A stretch of 64,000 nt of DNA, taken from positions 62,001-126,000 of the forward strand of contig NZ_SPFO01000003.1 of the NCBI RefSeq assembly GCF_005845035.1. The letters run 5' to 3'. Below, piece by piece: positions 51,679-60,249 of this stretch. A model generated the notes under the pieces. The model worked only from the letters and a program-made list of their open reading frames with translations. It was not told the origin of the DNA and did not search any database. The DNA is from Collinsella aerofaciens. GTDB lineage: Bacteria > Actinomycetota > Coriobacteriia > Coriobacteriales > Coriobacteriaceae. Position numbers and translations under genes: made by a program. Position 1 is the first letter of the stretch. Each line of letters starts with the position of its first letter.

Positions 51679-52260
51679 CTACATAGTATGGGTCGAATAG
51701 ACCGGATCATCACGCCAAAGTTCAACCGCATCACAAAGCGCAACGCCCTCGCGCTCAGCACGGTCGCGCGTAGCGTTCATATCGATCACACGCTGGTTAC
51801 TCGAGCCCCTAAAGCGCAATGAGATATCGTACAGATCCTGAACAAACGGGCCATCCACCAACATATCGAGGCAGGCAAGGATACGGTCCGTCACCTCGGT
51901 GTGGTGGCGACCACCCGGCATAAGCTCCTCGAGCACGTCGCCGGTAAAGCACCAAATGGTCTTGCCCGACCCCGCAGGATAGGCCGCACGCACGCGTTCG
52001 ATAAAGTCAACAAGCCCCGCCTGATTCTCGGGCTCCATGGGCTCGCCGCCCAGAATCGTCAGGCCATCGATAAAGGGATGGTCAAGACTCTCGATAATCT
52101 TATCCTCGACGGCGCGATCGAACGGCTCGCCCGCAGCAAAGTCCCACGCGACAGAGTTAAAGCAATTCTTGCACCCACGACGGCACCCGCTCACAAACAG
52201 AGAAGTACGAACGCCTTCCCCATCAGCAATGTCGAAATACTTAATGTTCGCGTAGTTCAT
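51679..52260 (-). CDS. nrdG: anaerobic ribonucleotide reductase-activating protein
   Basis: Radical-SAM activase that installs the glycyl radical in NrdD. Cluster motif CRRGCKNC (Cys26, Cys30, Cys33), then LTILGGEPM. 193 residues from the ATG at 52260 (site AAAGG). 430 bases of palindrome-rich sequence separate it from nrdD, unusual for this pair. Confidence 0.93.
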   Translation of the reverse strand: MNYANIKYFDIADGEGVRTSLFVSGCRRGCKNCFNSVAWDFAAGEPFDRAVEDKIIESLDHPFIDGLTILGGEPMEPENQAGLVDFIERVRAAYPAGSGKTIWCFTGDVLEELMPGGRHHTEVTDRILACLDMLVDGPFVQDLYDISLRFRGSSNQRVIDMNATRDRAEREGVALCDAVELWRDDPVYSTHTM

Positions 52261-52273
52261 AGGCAACCTTTCT

Positions 52274-52364
52274 GGGGGTCTGGAGTATATCATCCCGTCC
52301 TCAAACAGCTTCGCTCGCTGCGCTCGCTGCAGAACTGCGGGCGGGACGATATACTCCAGACCCC
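52274..52364. repeat. large palindrome between nrdD and nrdG
   Basis: Arms 52274/5-52297 and 52342-52364 form a 23-bp stem with a single mismatch (G-U in RNA). The loop contains repeated GCTCGCTGC words. Ends 14 bases before nrdG. Confidence 0.75.
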
Positions 52365-52541
52365 TCGCGAGCGATGCTCGGTGAACAAAGCGAACATCGA
52401 GTATAGGGTTCGAGGTCTAATAAATACTGAGTTGCAGCTCAACCGACTTCGCAAGCAAAGCGTTGTTGCAAGTCAACTCATTTCCGCTAAGAACTTCGAG
52501 GAGTGAGCAGACCACGAGCTGCATCTCAGCTACGTCAACTT
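52365..52541. other. gene-free spacer between the two palindromes
   Basis: No convincing gene. A 62-codon open frame on the minus strand (52417-52605) starts inside the neighbouring palindrome and looks incidental. TTGACT occurs on the minus strand and may be a -35 for nrdG, without a clear -10. Confidence 0.4.
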
Positions 52542-52680
52542 GGCTGAACCGAGAGGGCCGCTTGGGCTTTTGCTCGATATGAGTTCCGCACGCAAAGAAG
52601 GCCACTTAATGTGGCCTTCGTCTTGCGCAGGACTGTCCGAAATAGCGAGCAAATGCCCAAGCGGCCCTCTCGGATCAGCC
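52542..52680. repeat. 139-bp palindromic element after nrdD
   Basis: Outer arms 52542-52576 and 52646-52680 match at 33 of 35 positions. An inner hairpin (AAGGCCAC, loop TTAAT, GTGGCCTT) sits at the centre. Begins 11 bases past the nrdD stop. Could be a MITE-type insertion or an outsized terminator. Confidence 0.78.
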
Positions 52681-52691
52681 CCGGAGCGGTA

Positions 52692-54914
52692 TTAGAGATG
52701 CAGCACGCGGTCGCGGATCTCCTCGGTTCGGCCCTGGTTCCAGAACTGGGTACCGATGTAGCCGCACGTACGACGAGCGACATTCATCTTCTCCTGGTCA
52801 CGATTGCCGCAATTGGGGCACTCCCACACCAGCTTGCCGTCATCCTCGACAATCTTGATCTCGCCGTCGTAACCGCACACCTGGCAGTAGTCGCTCTTGG
52901 TGTTGAGCTCGGCGTACATGATGTTGTCGTAGATGTACTGCATCACGCGAATGACAGCCTTGAGGTTGTCCTGCATGTTGGGGACCTCAACGTAGGAGAT
53001 AGCACCGCCCGGCGAAAGCTGCTGGAACATACCCTCGAACTTGAGCTTGTCGAATGCGTCGATCTCCTCGGACACGTGGACGTGGTAGCTGTTGGTGATG
53101 TAGCCCTTGTCCGTCACGCCCGGGATGATGCCAAAACGACGCTGCAGGCACTTGGCGAACTTGTAGGTCGTCGACTCAAGCGGGGTACCGTACAGCGAGA
53201 AGTCAATATCGCTTTCGGCCTTCCACTCCGCGCACTTGTCGTTCATGCGCTGCATGACGGCCATGGCAAAGGGCGTACCCTCCTTCTCGGTGTGGCTGTG
53301 GCCCGTCATGTACTTAACGCACTCATACAGGCCGGCATAACCCAGACTAATGGTGGAGTAACCGCCCACGAGCAACTTGTCGATCGTCTCGCCCTTCTTA
53401 AGGCGAGCCAGGGCACCGTACTGCCAAAGAATCGGTGCGGCATCCGAAAGCGTACCCATCAGACGCTCATGACGGCACAGCAGGGCGCGGTGGCACAGCT
53501 CAAGGCGCTCGTCGAAGATCTTCCAGAACTTGTCCATGTCCTGATGCGAGCTCAGCGCGACATCGGGCAGGTTGATGGTCACAACGCCCTGGTTAAAGCG
53601 ACCGTAGTACTTGGGCTTGTTCGGGTCATAGTTCAGCGCGTTGGCCACGTTGTTAAATCCGTTACCGGAGCGGTCGGGCGTCAGGAAGCTGCGACAACCC
53701 ATGCAGGTATAGCAGTCGCCGTTGCCCGCGGTCTCGCCCTTCGACAGCTTGAGCTCGCGCATCTTCTTCTCGGAGATGTAGTCGGGCACCATGCGCTTGG
53801 CGGTGCACTTCGCAGCCAGCTGAGTCAGGTAGAAGTACGGGGAATCCTCGTGAACGTTATCGTCCTCGAGCACGTAGATGAGCTTGGGGAACGCCGGGGT
53901 GATCCACACGCCGGCTTCGTTCTTAACGCCCTCATAGCGCTGACGAAGCGTCTCCTCCACAATCATGGCAAGGTCATGCTTCTCCTGGGGCGTACGGGCC
54001 TCATTGAGATACATAAAGACCGTCACGAACGGCGCCTGGCCATTCGTGGTCATAAGGGTCACGACCTGATACTGAATCGTCTGAACGCCGCGACGGATCT
54101 CGTCACGCAGGCGGTCCTCAACAACCTCGCGGACCTTTTCGGGAGATGCGGAAACGCCGAGCTCCTCGAGCTCGCGGGCGACCTCGCCGCGAATCTTTTG
54201 ACGGCTCACCTCGACGAACGGGGCAAGATGGGTCAGCGAAATCGACTGGCCACCGTACTGGGAGGAAGCAACCTGAGCGATGATCTGCGTCGCGATGTTG
54301 CAGGCAGTCGAGAAGCTGTGCGGCTTCTCGATCAGCGTGCCCGAAATAACAGTACCGTTCTGGAGCATATCCTCCAGGTTCACCAGGTCGCAGTTATGCA
54401 TGTGCTGGGCAAAGTAGTCCGAATCATGGAAGTGAATCAGACCCTCATTGTGAGCATCCACAATCTCCTGGGGCAGCAGCACACGCTGGGTCAGGTCCTT
54501 GGAGATCTCGCCGGCCATGTAGTCACGCTGAACGGAATTGACGGTCGGGTTCTTGTTGGAGTTCTCCTGCTTGACCTCTTCGTTGTTGCACTCAATCAGC
54601 GACAGAATCTTGTCGTCGGTCGTGTTCTTCTGGCGCTTCAGGCTCTGAACATAGCGATAGATGATGTAATGGCGAGCGACCTCGTAGCAGTCGAGACGCA
54701 TAATCTCGTCCTCGACCAGATCCTGAATCTCCTCGACCGACACGGTGTGGCCCGCGTTCTCGCATGCCTCGGCGACGTTTTGTGCCGCGTAAACCACCTG
54801 GCGGTCGGTAAGACGAGAGCTCTCCTCGACCTCCAAGTTTGCGGCGCGGATGGCATTGACAATCTTATCGATGTCAAAGACAACCTCGGTGCCGCTGCGC
54901 TTGATGATCTTCAT
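52692..54914 (-). CDS. nrdD: anaerobic ribonucleoside-triphosphate reductase
   Basis: Class III reductase making dNTPs without oxygen. N-terminal ATP-cone (IIKRSGTEVVFDIDKIVNAI), FHDSDYFAQHMHNCDL, CMGCRSFL and C-terminal zinc site CQVCGYDGE with CPNCGN, then the glycyl-radical region RRTCGYIGTQFWNQGR. 740 residues, normal length. An NrdR box lies about 260 bases upstream, so the leader is long. Confidence 0.95.
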   Translation of the reverse strand: MKIIKRSGTEVVFDIDKIVNAIRAANLEVEESSRLTDRQVVYAAQNVAEACENAGHTVSVEEIQDLVEDEIMRLDCYEVARHYIIYRYVQSLKRQKNTTDDKILSLIECNNEEVKQENSNKNPTVNSVQRDYMAGEISKDLTQRVLLPQEIVDAHNEGLIHFHDSDYFAQHMHNCDLVNLEDMLQNGTVISGTLIEKPHSFSTACNIATQIIAQVASSQYGGQSISLTHLAPFVEVSRQKIRGEVARELEELGVSASPEKVREVVEDRLRDEIRRGVQTIQYQVVTLMTTNGQAPFVTVFMYLNEARTPQEKHDLAMIVEETLRQRYEGVKNEAGVWITPAFPKLIYVLEDDNVHEDSPYFYLTQLAAKCTAKRMVPDYISEKKMRELKLSKGETAGNGDCYTCMGCRSFLTPDRSGNGFNNVANALNYDPNKPKYYGRFNQGVVTINLPDVALSSHQDMDKFWKIFDERLELCHRALLCRHERLMGTLSDAAPILWQYGALARLKKGETIDKLLVGGYSTISLGYAGLYECVKYMTGHSHTEKEGTPFAMAVMQRMNDKCAEWKAESDIDFSLYGTPLESTTYKFAKCLQRRFGIIPGVTDKGYITNSYHVHVSEEIDAFDKLKFEGMFQQLSPGGAISYVEVPNMQDNLKAVIRVMQYIYDNIMYAELNTKSDYCQVCGYDGEIKIVEDDGKLVWECPNCGNRDQEKMNVARRTCGYIGTQFWNQGRTEEIRDRVLHL

Positions 54915-55170
54915 CCTCTTGCCTCTTTCGCGTCGAAATCGTATTGCGCTTCAGAGCCAAACGATGCCCGGCAGGGCTTGCCCCTGTCTTGCGGCGCCGT
55001 CGCGCAATCTGTGTTTTCGAAAACCATAGGCCCTCATGCGGACAATCCTCGCAGCCAATCAAGGGGCTCGAAGATCCATCCAAATGGGGCGAATAAGGTC
55101 CTCGTTCTCTGTCCGCCATCTATCATACGACAAAGAGGCATCTATATCCTGTATTCTTTTTTTAGGTCAA
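54915..55170 (-). other. nrdD leader region
   Basis: About 200-250 bases between the presumed promoter and nrdD. It has short GC hairpins and an 81-codon open frame overlapping the nrdD start, but nothing I can assign. No cobalamin riboswitch signature was found. Confidence 0.35.
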
Positions 55171-55186
55171 ACACAACATATAGTGT
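55171..55186. promoter_or_regulatory. NrdR box
   Basis: ACACAACATATAGTGT matches the NrdR consensus ACACWATATWTTGTGT at 14 of 16 bases. Minus-strand TTGACC lies just downstream and TATAGA 18 bases further on, a plausible nrdD promoter. Only one clear box is seen; NrdR usually uses two. Confidence 0.6.
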
Positions 55187-55480
55187 TTCAGCAGGTCAAA
55201 GCAATTAGTCATTTTGCAGACGCATTAATTATGAGGGGTTCTTGGCAAGTCGGCAAAACGTTACCAACACGGCTACCTGCATGGCAGTTATAAACCCCCT
55301 TAGTCAAGCCGCTGACAAATCCTACCAAAACCAAGCCGCTCACGCCAAAAGAATCCAAAAGATTATGCTTGACCAACATGTTGCGGTCGAATGCCGGCGG
55401 ACGGAGCGACAGGACTGTAAACGCTCGGAAGACTACAGCCCCGGCGCCCCGTCCGCCGGCATTCGATAGGCGAGGAGCTA
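55187..55480. other. gene-free region ending in a large palindrome
   Basis: From 55187 to 55386 I see no gene. Then 55387-55404 and 55449-55466 are perfect 18-base inverted repeats with a 44-base, internally pairing loop. The palindrome ends 14 bases past the stop of the minus-strand membrane-protein gene, so it probably ends the acyl-metabolism locus transcript. Confidence 0.6.
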
Positions 55481-55948
55481 TTACTTCTCTTCGCGAGCTA
55501 TCATGCGGCCGAGAGCCGCTGTAAAGGGATCGAGCAGCACGCCGGCGATAACCACAAAAGCCCACCCCTTTGTGACAAGGCCTGCCCAACGCGCGAAGAA
55601 CGTACGGCCTTCAATCGTTCCGAATCCTCCCCGGAAGGCAATCTCGCCAAAAACGATCACCATAAAAAGGAGCGTGGCACCGATGACCGTACCGGCGATC
55701 TTGTGCGATGTACTCCCCTGCTCAAAACCAAAAAAGTTCAGGCACATACCGACCGTTTTGCCAAACATCGGAAGTGCGCTCAGAACCTCGGCGATTACCG
55801 TGGCCACGATGAGTTGTCCCCAAAAGCCCGTGGGGCTCGTCAGATCCAAGCCAGGCGCCCCTTCGATGATGGGGAGAAACGCGCAGAGCAATAGCGGGTT
55901 AAAGAAGCCGTTGAGAATACCGATAACGCGCCTGACAGGTAACTTCAT
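55481..55948 (-). CDS. small multi-pass membrane protein
   Basis: Not recognised. About 155 residues with four hydrophobic segments (RVIGILNGFFNPLLLCAFLP, LIVATVIAEVLSALPMFG, GTVIGATLLFMVIVFGEI, TKGWAFVVIAGVLLDPF). Start at 55948, with GAAAGG 10 bases upstream. Last gene of the locus, after an MFS gene and a hairpin. Possibly an accessory to transport. Confidence 0.65.
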   Translation of the reverse strand: MKLPVRRVIGILNGFFNPLLLCAFLPIIEGAPGLDLTSPTGFWGQLIVATVIAEVLSALPMFGKTVGMCLNFFGFEQGSTSHKIAGTVIGATLLFMVIVFGEIAFRGGFGTIEGRTFFARWAGLVTKGWAFVVIAGVLLDPFTAALGRMIAREEK

Positions 55949-55982
55949 AGCCGTAAGCCTTTCAAAGTCATTGATAGAAAGA

Positions 55983-56009
55983 GGGCCGCCGGCATATGTC
56001 GGCGGCCCC
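55983..56009 (-). terminator. hairpin between MFS and membrane-protein genes
   Basis: GGGGCCGCCGAC pairs with its complement around CATATG; CTCTTTC follows on the minus strand. Confidence 0.7.
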
Positions 56010-56048
56010 GATAAAACATGATGTACGGCAAAGCAACTACTAGAACGG

Positions 56049-57248
56049 CTACTCTGCCTCGCCGCCGGCCGCCATCTTCTCGGCCTCGGCAAGCTGGGCC
56101 GGGGTGAGCTTGCGATACTTAATGGCGCCAAAGACGACACACGCCGCACAGACGATCATGCCGGCGATGAACTTCTGGTCAATCGTTGCACCAAACGGCG
56201 ACGTTACGGCCTCAAACACAATGGGAGACAGCGCCATGCCAAAGTTGATGCCCGCCATGCCAATGGCGAGGTTAAACGCACGTCCCTCGGGGGCAGAGTT
56301 GCCGGCGGCAAAATTGCCCTCCAGCGGCACGTAGGTCTCCTTGCCCAGCGCGACGACAAAGCCCGCAACGCACAGCACCATAAAGGCGGGCGCAATCAGC
56401 GTCAGGCCCAGGCCAATGAGCGTCACGCCCCACGCGATCGGCATGGCCAGGTTCTTAAACTTGGCAAACAGCGGACCGACCAAAAGACCAGCCGCAATAC
56501 CAGCAACGGTCATAACAGTAGAGGCAAGACCGGCCTCCACGGTACCGCCAAAGCCGCGACCCACAACAAGCAGCGAGACGTTAGAGCTGAAGAGCTGGAA
56601 CGTGAGTACGAACACAAAGCTCATGAGCGTGATAATCGCGACCTCTTTAGGCATATTGGCGAACACGTTGACCTTGCGCTTGGGCTCAAAATGACCCTCG
56701 GGAAGGCAAACAGCCTCAATGACAATAAACACGATCATGATGAAGTACGCCGCATAGCTGTGGAACCACTCGGCAGAACCCAAGATGCCGGAAACCATCG
56801 TCCAGATAATGCCGCCAAGTGCAACAAAAGTGGAGTAGATGCCCATGACAAACGAGCGCTGCTTTCCGCCAAAGTAATCCGCGATAAGAGCGTCCGTTGA
56901 ATTCTGCACGGCGCCGAGACCAAGGCCCATGACAGCAGAAGCCGCTAAGACCTGGCCGAGCGAGTCGTGGAACACCAGCACCGAGGCGCCTGCCAGCATC
57001 ACGATAACGTGACCGACAAGCGTCGTCTTCTTCTTGGACACGCGAGAGGCAAGCTGTGAAGAGACGAGCATGGCGGACAGTGCCATCATCAACGGGATGA
57101 TGCCGATGATCATCTGGACGGCAGCGATGTTTTCGTTGGGAAATGCCGCCGCAACAGAGGCCACGATGGGGACGGGCACCAACATGCCCATAATGCACAT
57201 GGCGGCAGCATAAATGCCCACCAGGTACTTGATCTTGGTTTTATCCAT
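56049..57248 (-). CDS. MFS transporter
   Basis: 399 residues with about 12 membrane helices and the SRVSKKKTTLVGHVIVML loop between helices 2 and 3, typical of the major facilitator superfamily. Acidic C-terminal tail. Start at 57248 with AAGGA. Located downstream of the buk operon behind a terminator-like hairpin, so it may import the substrate or export the acid product. Confidence 0.85.
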   Translation of the reverse strand: MDKTKIKYLVGIYAAAMCIMGMLVPVPIVASVAAAFPNENIAAVQMIIGIIPLMMALSAMLVSSQLASRVSKKKTTLVGHVIVMLAGASVLVFHDSLGQVLAASAVMGLGLGAVQNSTDALIADYFGGKQRSFVMGIYSTFVALGGIIWTMVSGILGSAEWFHSYAAYFIMIVFIVIEAVCLPEGHFEPKRKVNVFANMPKEVAIITLMSFVFVLTFQLFSSNVSLLVVGRGFGGTVEAGLASTVMTVAGIAAGLLVGPLFAKFKNLAMPIAWGVTLIGLGLTLIAPAFMVLCVAGFVVALGKETYVPLEGNFAAGNSAPEGRAFNLAIGMAGINFGMALSPIVFEAVTSPFGATIDQKFIAGMIVCAACVVFGAIKYRKLTPAQLAEAEKMAAGGEAE

Positions 57249-57269
57249 GATCCATCCTTACACTTAGAA

Positions 57270-57312
57270 AAAGGGTCGGGGCGGCCGGACGTCATCATCG
57301 GCCGCCCCAAAC
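57270..57312 (-). terminator. terminator after the buk gene
   Basis: GGGGCGGCCG (57278-57287) pairs with CGGCCGCCCC (57299-57308), followed on the minus strand by CCCTTTTTC. Confidence 0.82.
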
Positions 57313-57321
57313 ACAGCACTA

Positions 57322-58434
57322 TCAGTCGTTGAATCCGGTGAACACGGGCTCTCCGCTGTACACGAGCGCTTCCTCGACACCATCGAGCACGCGGCAGGCG
57401 CCAGACGCCATTGCCTCGAGTTCAAACTCGCCGGGATAAGCCGATACGGGGGCGATCCAAGAGCAGCACTCCTCAATTGAGGCAACGAGCTCCTTGCTGT
57501 GGACCATGCCGCCTCCGAGCAAGATGCCGTCGACGTCGCCCTTCAGCACGCAAGCCATCTCGCCAATCCACTTGCAGATTTGGTAGACCATTGCATCCCA
57601 GGCGCGAGCCGCAGCCTTATCGCCCGCAGCGGCGCGATCGCACACCTCGATGGCATCGGACGTACCCAAAAGGTCAACGAAGCCACCGGTCTTCATGCAA
57701 TGGGCGCGGGCAACGTCGAGACCATGCTCTGCCGTATACTTCGCAATCTCGATCGCGGGAACCGATCCGCAGCGCGTCGGCGCCATGGGACCCTCGCCGC
57801 CAACGATGTCGTTGCCGTCCACCATCTTGCCCTTAAGATGAGCCGAGATAGAGATGCCGCCGCCGATATGGCAAACGATGAAGTTGCACTCATCATAGGG
57901 GCGACCGAGCTTTGCCGCATGGCGGATGGCGGTCTCTTTAAGATTAAGGGCGTGCAGGTGCACGTTTCGATACACGCCCTTAATGCCCGTCATACGTGCG
58001 AGGTCGCACAGCTCGTCGGTATCGGGAGGATTCACCACAAAAGAGGGCTTTCCCGTCTTTGAGGCAAACTCATGGGCAATCTGGGGTCCCAGCTGCGCCG
58101 GGTGTTGAATGCCATTTGCGCCAACGCGAGCATGCTCGAGCATGACCTCATTGATGGCATACGTGCCGCCGGGCAGCGAAAGCAAGCCGCCGCCACGACC
58201 GACAAATGCATCAAAGTCCTCGAGCTTCAGGCCCGCCTCCTCCAGTGCTCCAAGAATCAGATCGCAGCGATACGGCATCTGAGCCGAAACCCCGTCGAAC
58301 TGGGCAAGGTCCTTCGCATCGTGCGCAACGTTCTTACTGAGCTTGCACTCATCGCCCTCAAAAACGCCCACCTTCGTGGAAGTGGAACCCGGGTTGATTA
58401 CCAGGATGCGCCGGGGAGTCTTTTTATCGGACAT
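57322..58434 (-). CDS. buk: butyrate kinase family acyl kinase
   Basis: ASKHA-fold kinase making ATP from an acyl phosphate. RILVINPGSTSTKVGVF phosphate loop, VGRGGGLLSLPGGTYAIN, VCHIGGGISISAHLKG and LLGGGMVHS. Length 370 and the VGRGGG block fit butyrate kinase rather than acetate kinase. Starts 3 bases after the phosphotransacylase gene. Chain length of the substrate cannot be read from sequence. Confidence 0.9.
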   Translation of the reverse strand: MSDKKTPRRILVINPGSTSTKVGVFEGDECKLSKNVAHDAKDLAQFDGVSAQMPYRCDLILGALEEAGLKLEDFDAFVGRGGGLLSLPGGTYAINEVMLEHARVGANGIQHPAQLGPQIAHEFASKTGKPSFVVNPPDTDELCDLARMTGIKGVYRNVHLHALNLKETAIRHAAKLGRPYDECNFIVCHIGGGISISAHLKGKMVDGNDIVGGEGPMAPTRCGSVPAIEIAKYTAEHGLDVARAHCMKTGGFVDLLGTSDAIEVCDRAAAGDKAAARAWDAMVYQICKWIGEMACVLKGDVDGILLGGGMVHSKELVASIEECCSWIAPVSAYPGEFELEAMASGACRVLDGVEEALVYSGEPVFTGFND

Positions 58435-58437
58435 ACC

Positions 58438-59445
58438 TTAAGCCTCCTTAAGCGCCTGAGCGCGCACGCAGCTCATCACCACGTTGCCGACGATCTCATC
58501 GACGGGCGCAGAGCGCGAGCAATCGCACACGATCTTCTTGAAGCCCTGAAGCATGGGACCGTAAGCATTGGCGCCGGTCAGATTCTGGATGATCTTGACG
58601 CCGATATTGCCCACGTTGATATCGGGCCAGATGACCACGTTGGCTTGGCCCGCAACAGCAGACTCACGATGCACCTTCTTGGCCGCGACCTTGGGGTTAA
58701 TCGCCGAATCAAACTGGAACTCACCGTCGATGGCAAGGTCGGGACGGCGATCGTTGGCAATCTCGCGAGCACGACGTACCTTATCGACGAGTTCGTTATC
58801 CATCGAACCGTCAGTCGAATGCGAAAGCAGCGCGCAACGGATATCCCATCCGGTCAGCGAGCGCACCGTTTCACTCGACGAAATCGCGATCGAGGCAAGC
58901 TCCTCGCTCGTGGGGTCAACGCAAACGGCAGAATCGCCAAAAGCCAAAAGGCCACCTTCGCCGCCGTTCCAGTTGGGAATGTCGGCGATACCGCACGAGC
59001 TCACAGTGTCCACCCCGTCAGCAAGACCGACGATGGTCTGACCCGCCAGGATGATATCGCCCGTAGCGTTATCGATACCGGCGAACATAACGTCGACATC
59101 GCCGAGCACCTGCAAAATCAGGGCGCGCTCAAGCGGACGCGTCATACGGCGCGCAGCGCCCTTGGGCTTAAACTTGCAATCCGGATGCGAAAGGTAGCGC
59201 TCGCAACAAGCGGCGTTCGCCCCCTCGTCGGTCACATCGACAATCTCGATGCCGTCAAGGGAGATGCCGCGCTCATCGGCAAGCTCCTTGAGCTTAGCGC
59301 CGTCTCCGACCAGCACACATTCGGCAAGATGCTCGGCGGCGATCTTTGCGACCGCCTGCATCATGGTCTCGTTTTCGCCCTCGGGAAAAGCAACGCGCAT
59401 AGGCTTGGCGGCAGCCTGCTCGCGCAGGGTCTGCATCAGGTCCAT
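58438..59445 (-). CDS. phosphate acyltransferase (Pta/Ptb family)
   Basis: Swaps an acyl thioester for acyl phosphate. MRVAFPEGENETMMQAVAKI opening, ALILQVLGDVDVMFAGIDNATGDI, and the C-terminal VVIWPDINVGNIGVKIIQNLTGANAYGP block. 335 residues, the short form. Between acp and buk with 5- and 3-base gaps, so a strict operon. PlsX of the same superfamily uses acyl-ACP, which makes acyl-carrier use here plausible. Confidence 0.88.
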   Translation of the reverse strand: MDLMQTLREQAAAKPMRVAFPEGENETMMQAVAKIAAEHLAECVLVGDGAKLKELADERGISLDGIEIVDVTDEGANAACCERYLSHPDCKFKPKGAARRMTRPLERALILQVLGDVDVMFAGIDNATGDIILAGQTIVGLADGVDTVSSCGIADIPNWNGGEGGLLAFGDSAVCVDPTSEELASIAISSSETVRSLTGWDIRCALLSHSTDGSMDNELVDKVRRAREIANDRRPDLAIDGEFQFDSAINPKVAAKKVHRESAVAGQANVVIWPDINVGNIGVKIIQNLTGANAYGPMLQGFKKIVCDCSRSAPVDEIVGNVVMSCVRAQALKEA

Positions 59446-59450
59446 GGCAG

Positions 59451-59684
59451 TTACTCCATCTCTTCGGCAGTGCGCTCGATAAGCTCGCCGATGGTCTTCA
59501 TGACCATGACCTCGCGAACGGGAACCTCGGCATCGAGCTCGTTCTCGATCATGGAGGTCAGAGCGATCATCTTCATCGAGCCCTTGCCCAGGGTCTCAAA
59601 CGTCGTCTCGGGGGTCACATCGCCGTCATAGTTGTAAGCGGACTTGGCGAAATCGCAGATCTGCTGAGTGAGTTCTTCGTTCAT
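59451..59684 (-). CDS. acyl carrier protein
   Basis: 77 residues, acidic four-helix type. The phosphopantetheine site is Ser36 in LGKGSMKMIAL; the usual DSL is GSM here, so it is not the fatty-acid-synthase AcpP type. Site AAAGG. Directly precedes the phosphate acyltransferase gene. A phosphopantetheinyl transferase gene lies in the same locus. Confidence 0.85.
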   Translation of the reverse strand: MNEELTQQICDFAKSAYNYDGDVTPETTFETLGKGSMKMIALTSMIENELDAEVPVREVMVMKTIGELIERTAEEME

Positions 59685-59702
59685 GATGGTGCCTTTCTGA
59701 TT

Positions 59703-59752
59703 AAAAAGAGGGACGGCCGCGGCGGGCAGGAGACAGGTATCCCGCCGTGGCC
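59703..59752 (-). terminator. intra-operon hairpin between DUF35 and acp genes
   Basis: GGCCGCGGCGGG (59715-59726) pairs with CCCGCCGTGGCC (59741-59752); a five-T run follows on the minus strand. Suggests attenuated readthrough into acp-pta-buk. Confidence 0.65.
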
Positions 59753-59788
59753 TAAGAGAGGAATCGAATTGTTAAAAGGGGTGAAAGC

Positions 59789-60211
59789 CTAGTCGTCAAG
59801 CTCGAACGTGAGCTCTTTGTAGCCCGGTCGGTCGATGACCTTGGCATGGATGCCAACGGTCTCGCCCGCCATGAGCTTGGCGCGGATCTCGGGGGCCTTC
59901 TTCTTGGTAATGCCGTAGATGACGTAGGTATACTGAGAACCTTCGTCGATATCGACAGCGCCGTAGGCGTACTTGCCAAACTCCTTGAGGTAGGGCTTGT
60001 CATTCTGCGGACCAGGCAGGGTAAAATCGATCAGGTGGCCGTGACCGGAAACCTGGACCCAGTCGGTCTTGTGGTAGCCGCAGGCATTGCAGGCAAGGTG
60101 GGGCGGAAACTCAACGGCTCCGCACTCGGGGCACTGGCGTGCCCAATAGATGCCCTCTTCAAGACCCGTGTAGAACTTCTTGACCACGGGCTCCATATCT
60201 TTGAGTTGCAT
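59789..60211 (-). CDS. DUF35 zinc-ribbon/OB-fold protein
   Basis: 140 residues. N-terminal rubredoxin-like zinc ribbon CPECGAVEFPPHLACNAC, then an OB-fold with TYVIYGITKKKAPEIRAKL and VGIHAKVI. Such proteins bind thiolase-like enzymes as scaffolds that hold acyl-CoA (as in archaeal HMG-CoA synthesis and phloroglucinol acetylation). It follows the thiolase-like gene by 38 bases. Site AAGGAG. Confidence 0.88.
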   Translation of the reverse strand: MQLKDMEPVVKKFYTGLEEGIYWARQCPECGAVEFPPHLACNACGYHKTDWVQVSGHGHLIDFTLPGPQNDKPYLKEFGKYAYGAVDIDEGSQYTYVIYGITKKKAPEIRAKLMAGETVGIHAKVIDRPGYKELTFELDD

Positions 60212-60249
60212 GAGAATACTCCTTATGGGAAATCGAAAACCGCGGTCGC

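Noticed and set aside
52417-52605. 62-codon minus-strand frame between nrdD and nrdG
   Set aside because: Starts inside a palindrome, lacks a ribosome site, and resembles no protein.
54874-55119. 81-codon frame overlapping the nrdD start, considered as an upstream control peptide
   Set aside because: Its start lies at or next to promoter-like sequence and no ribosome site is present.
54915-55120. Cobalamin riboswitch in the nrdD leader
   Set aside because: The conserved core elements of that class are not found; only generic GC hairpins are present.
52611-55208. 865-codon plus-strand open frame opposite nrdD
   Set aside because: nrdD is complete on the minus strand with zinc and glycyl-radical sites. 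The antisense frame has no motif or start signal.
58072-59631. 519-codon plus-strand open frame opposite pta and buk
   Set aside because: Spans two well-supported minus-strand genes and resembles no family.
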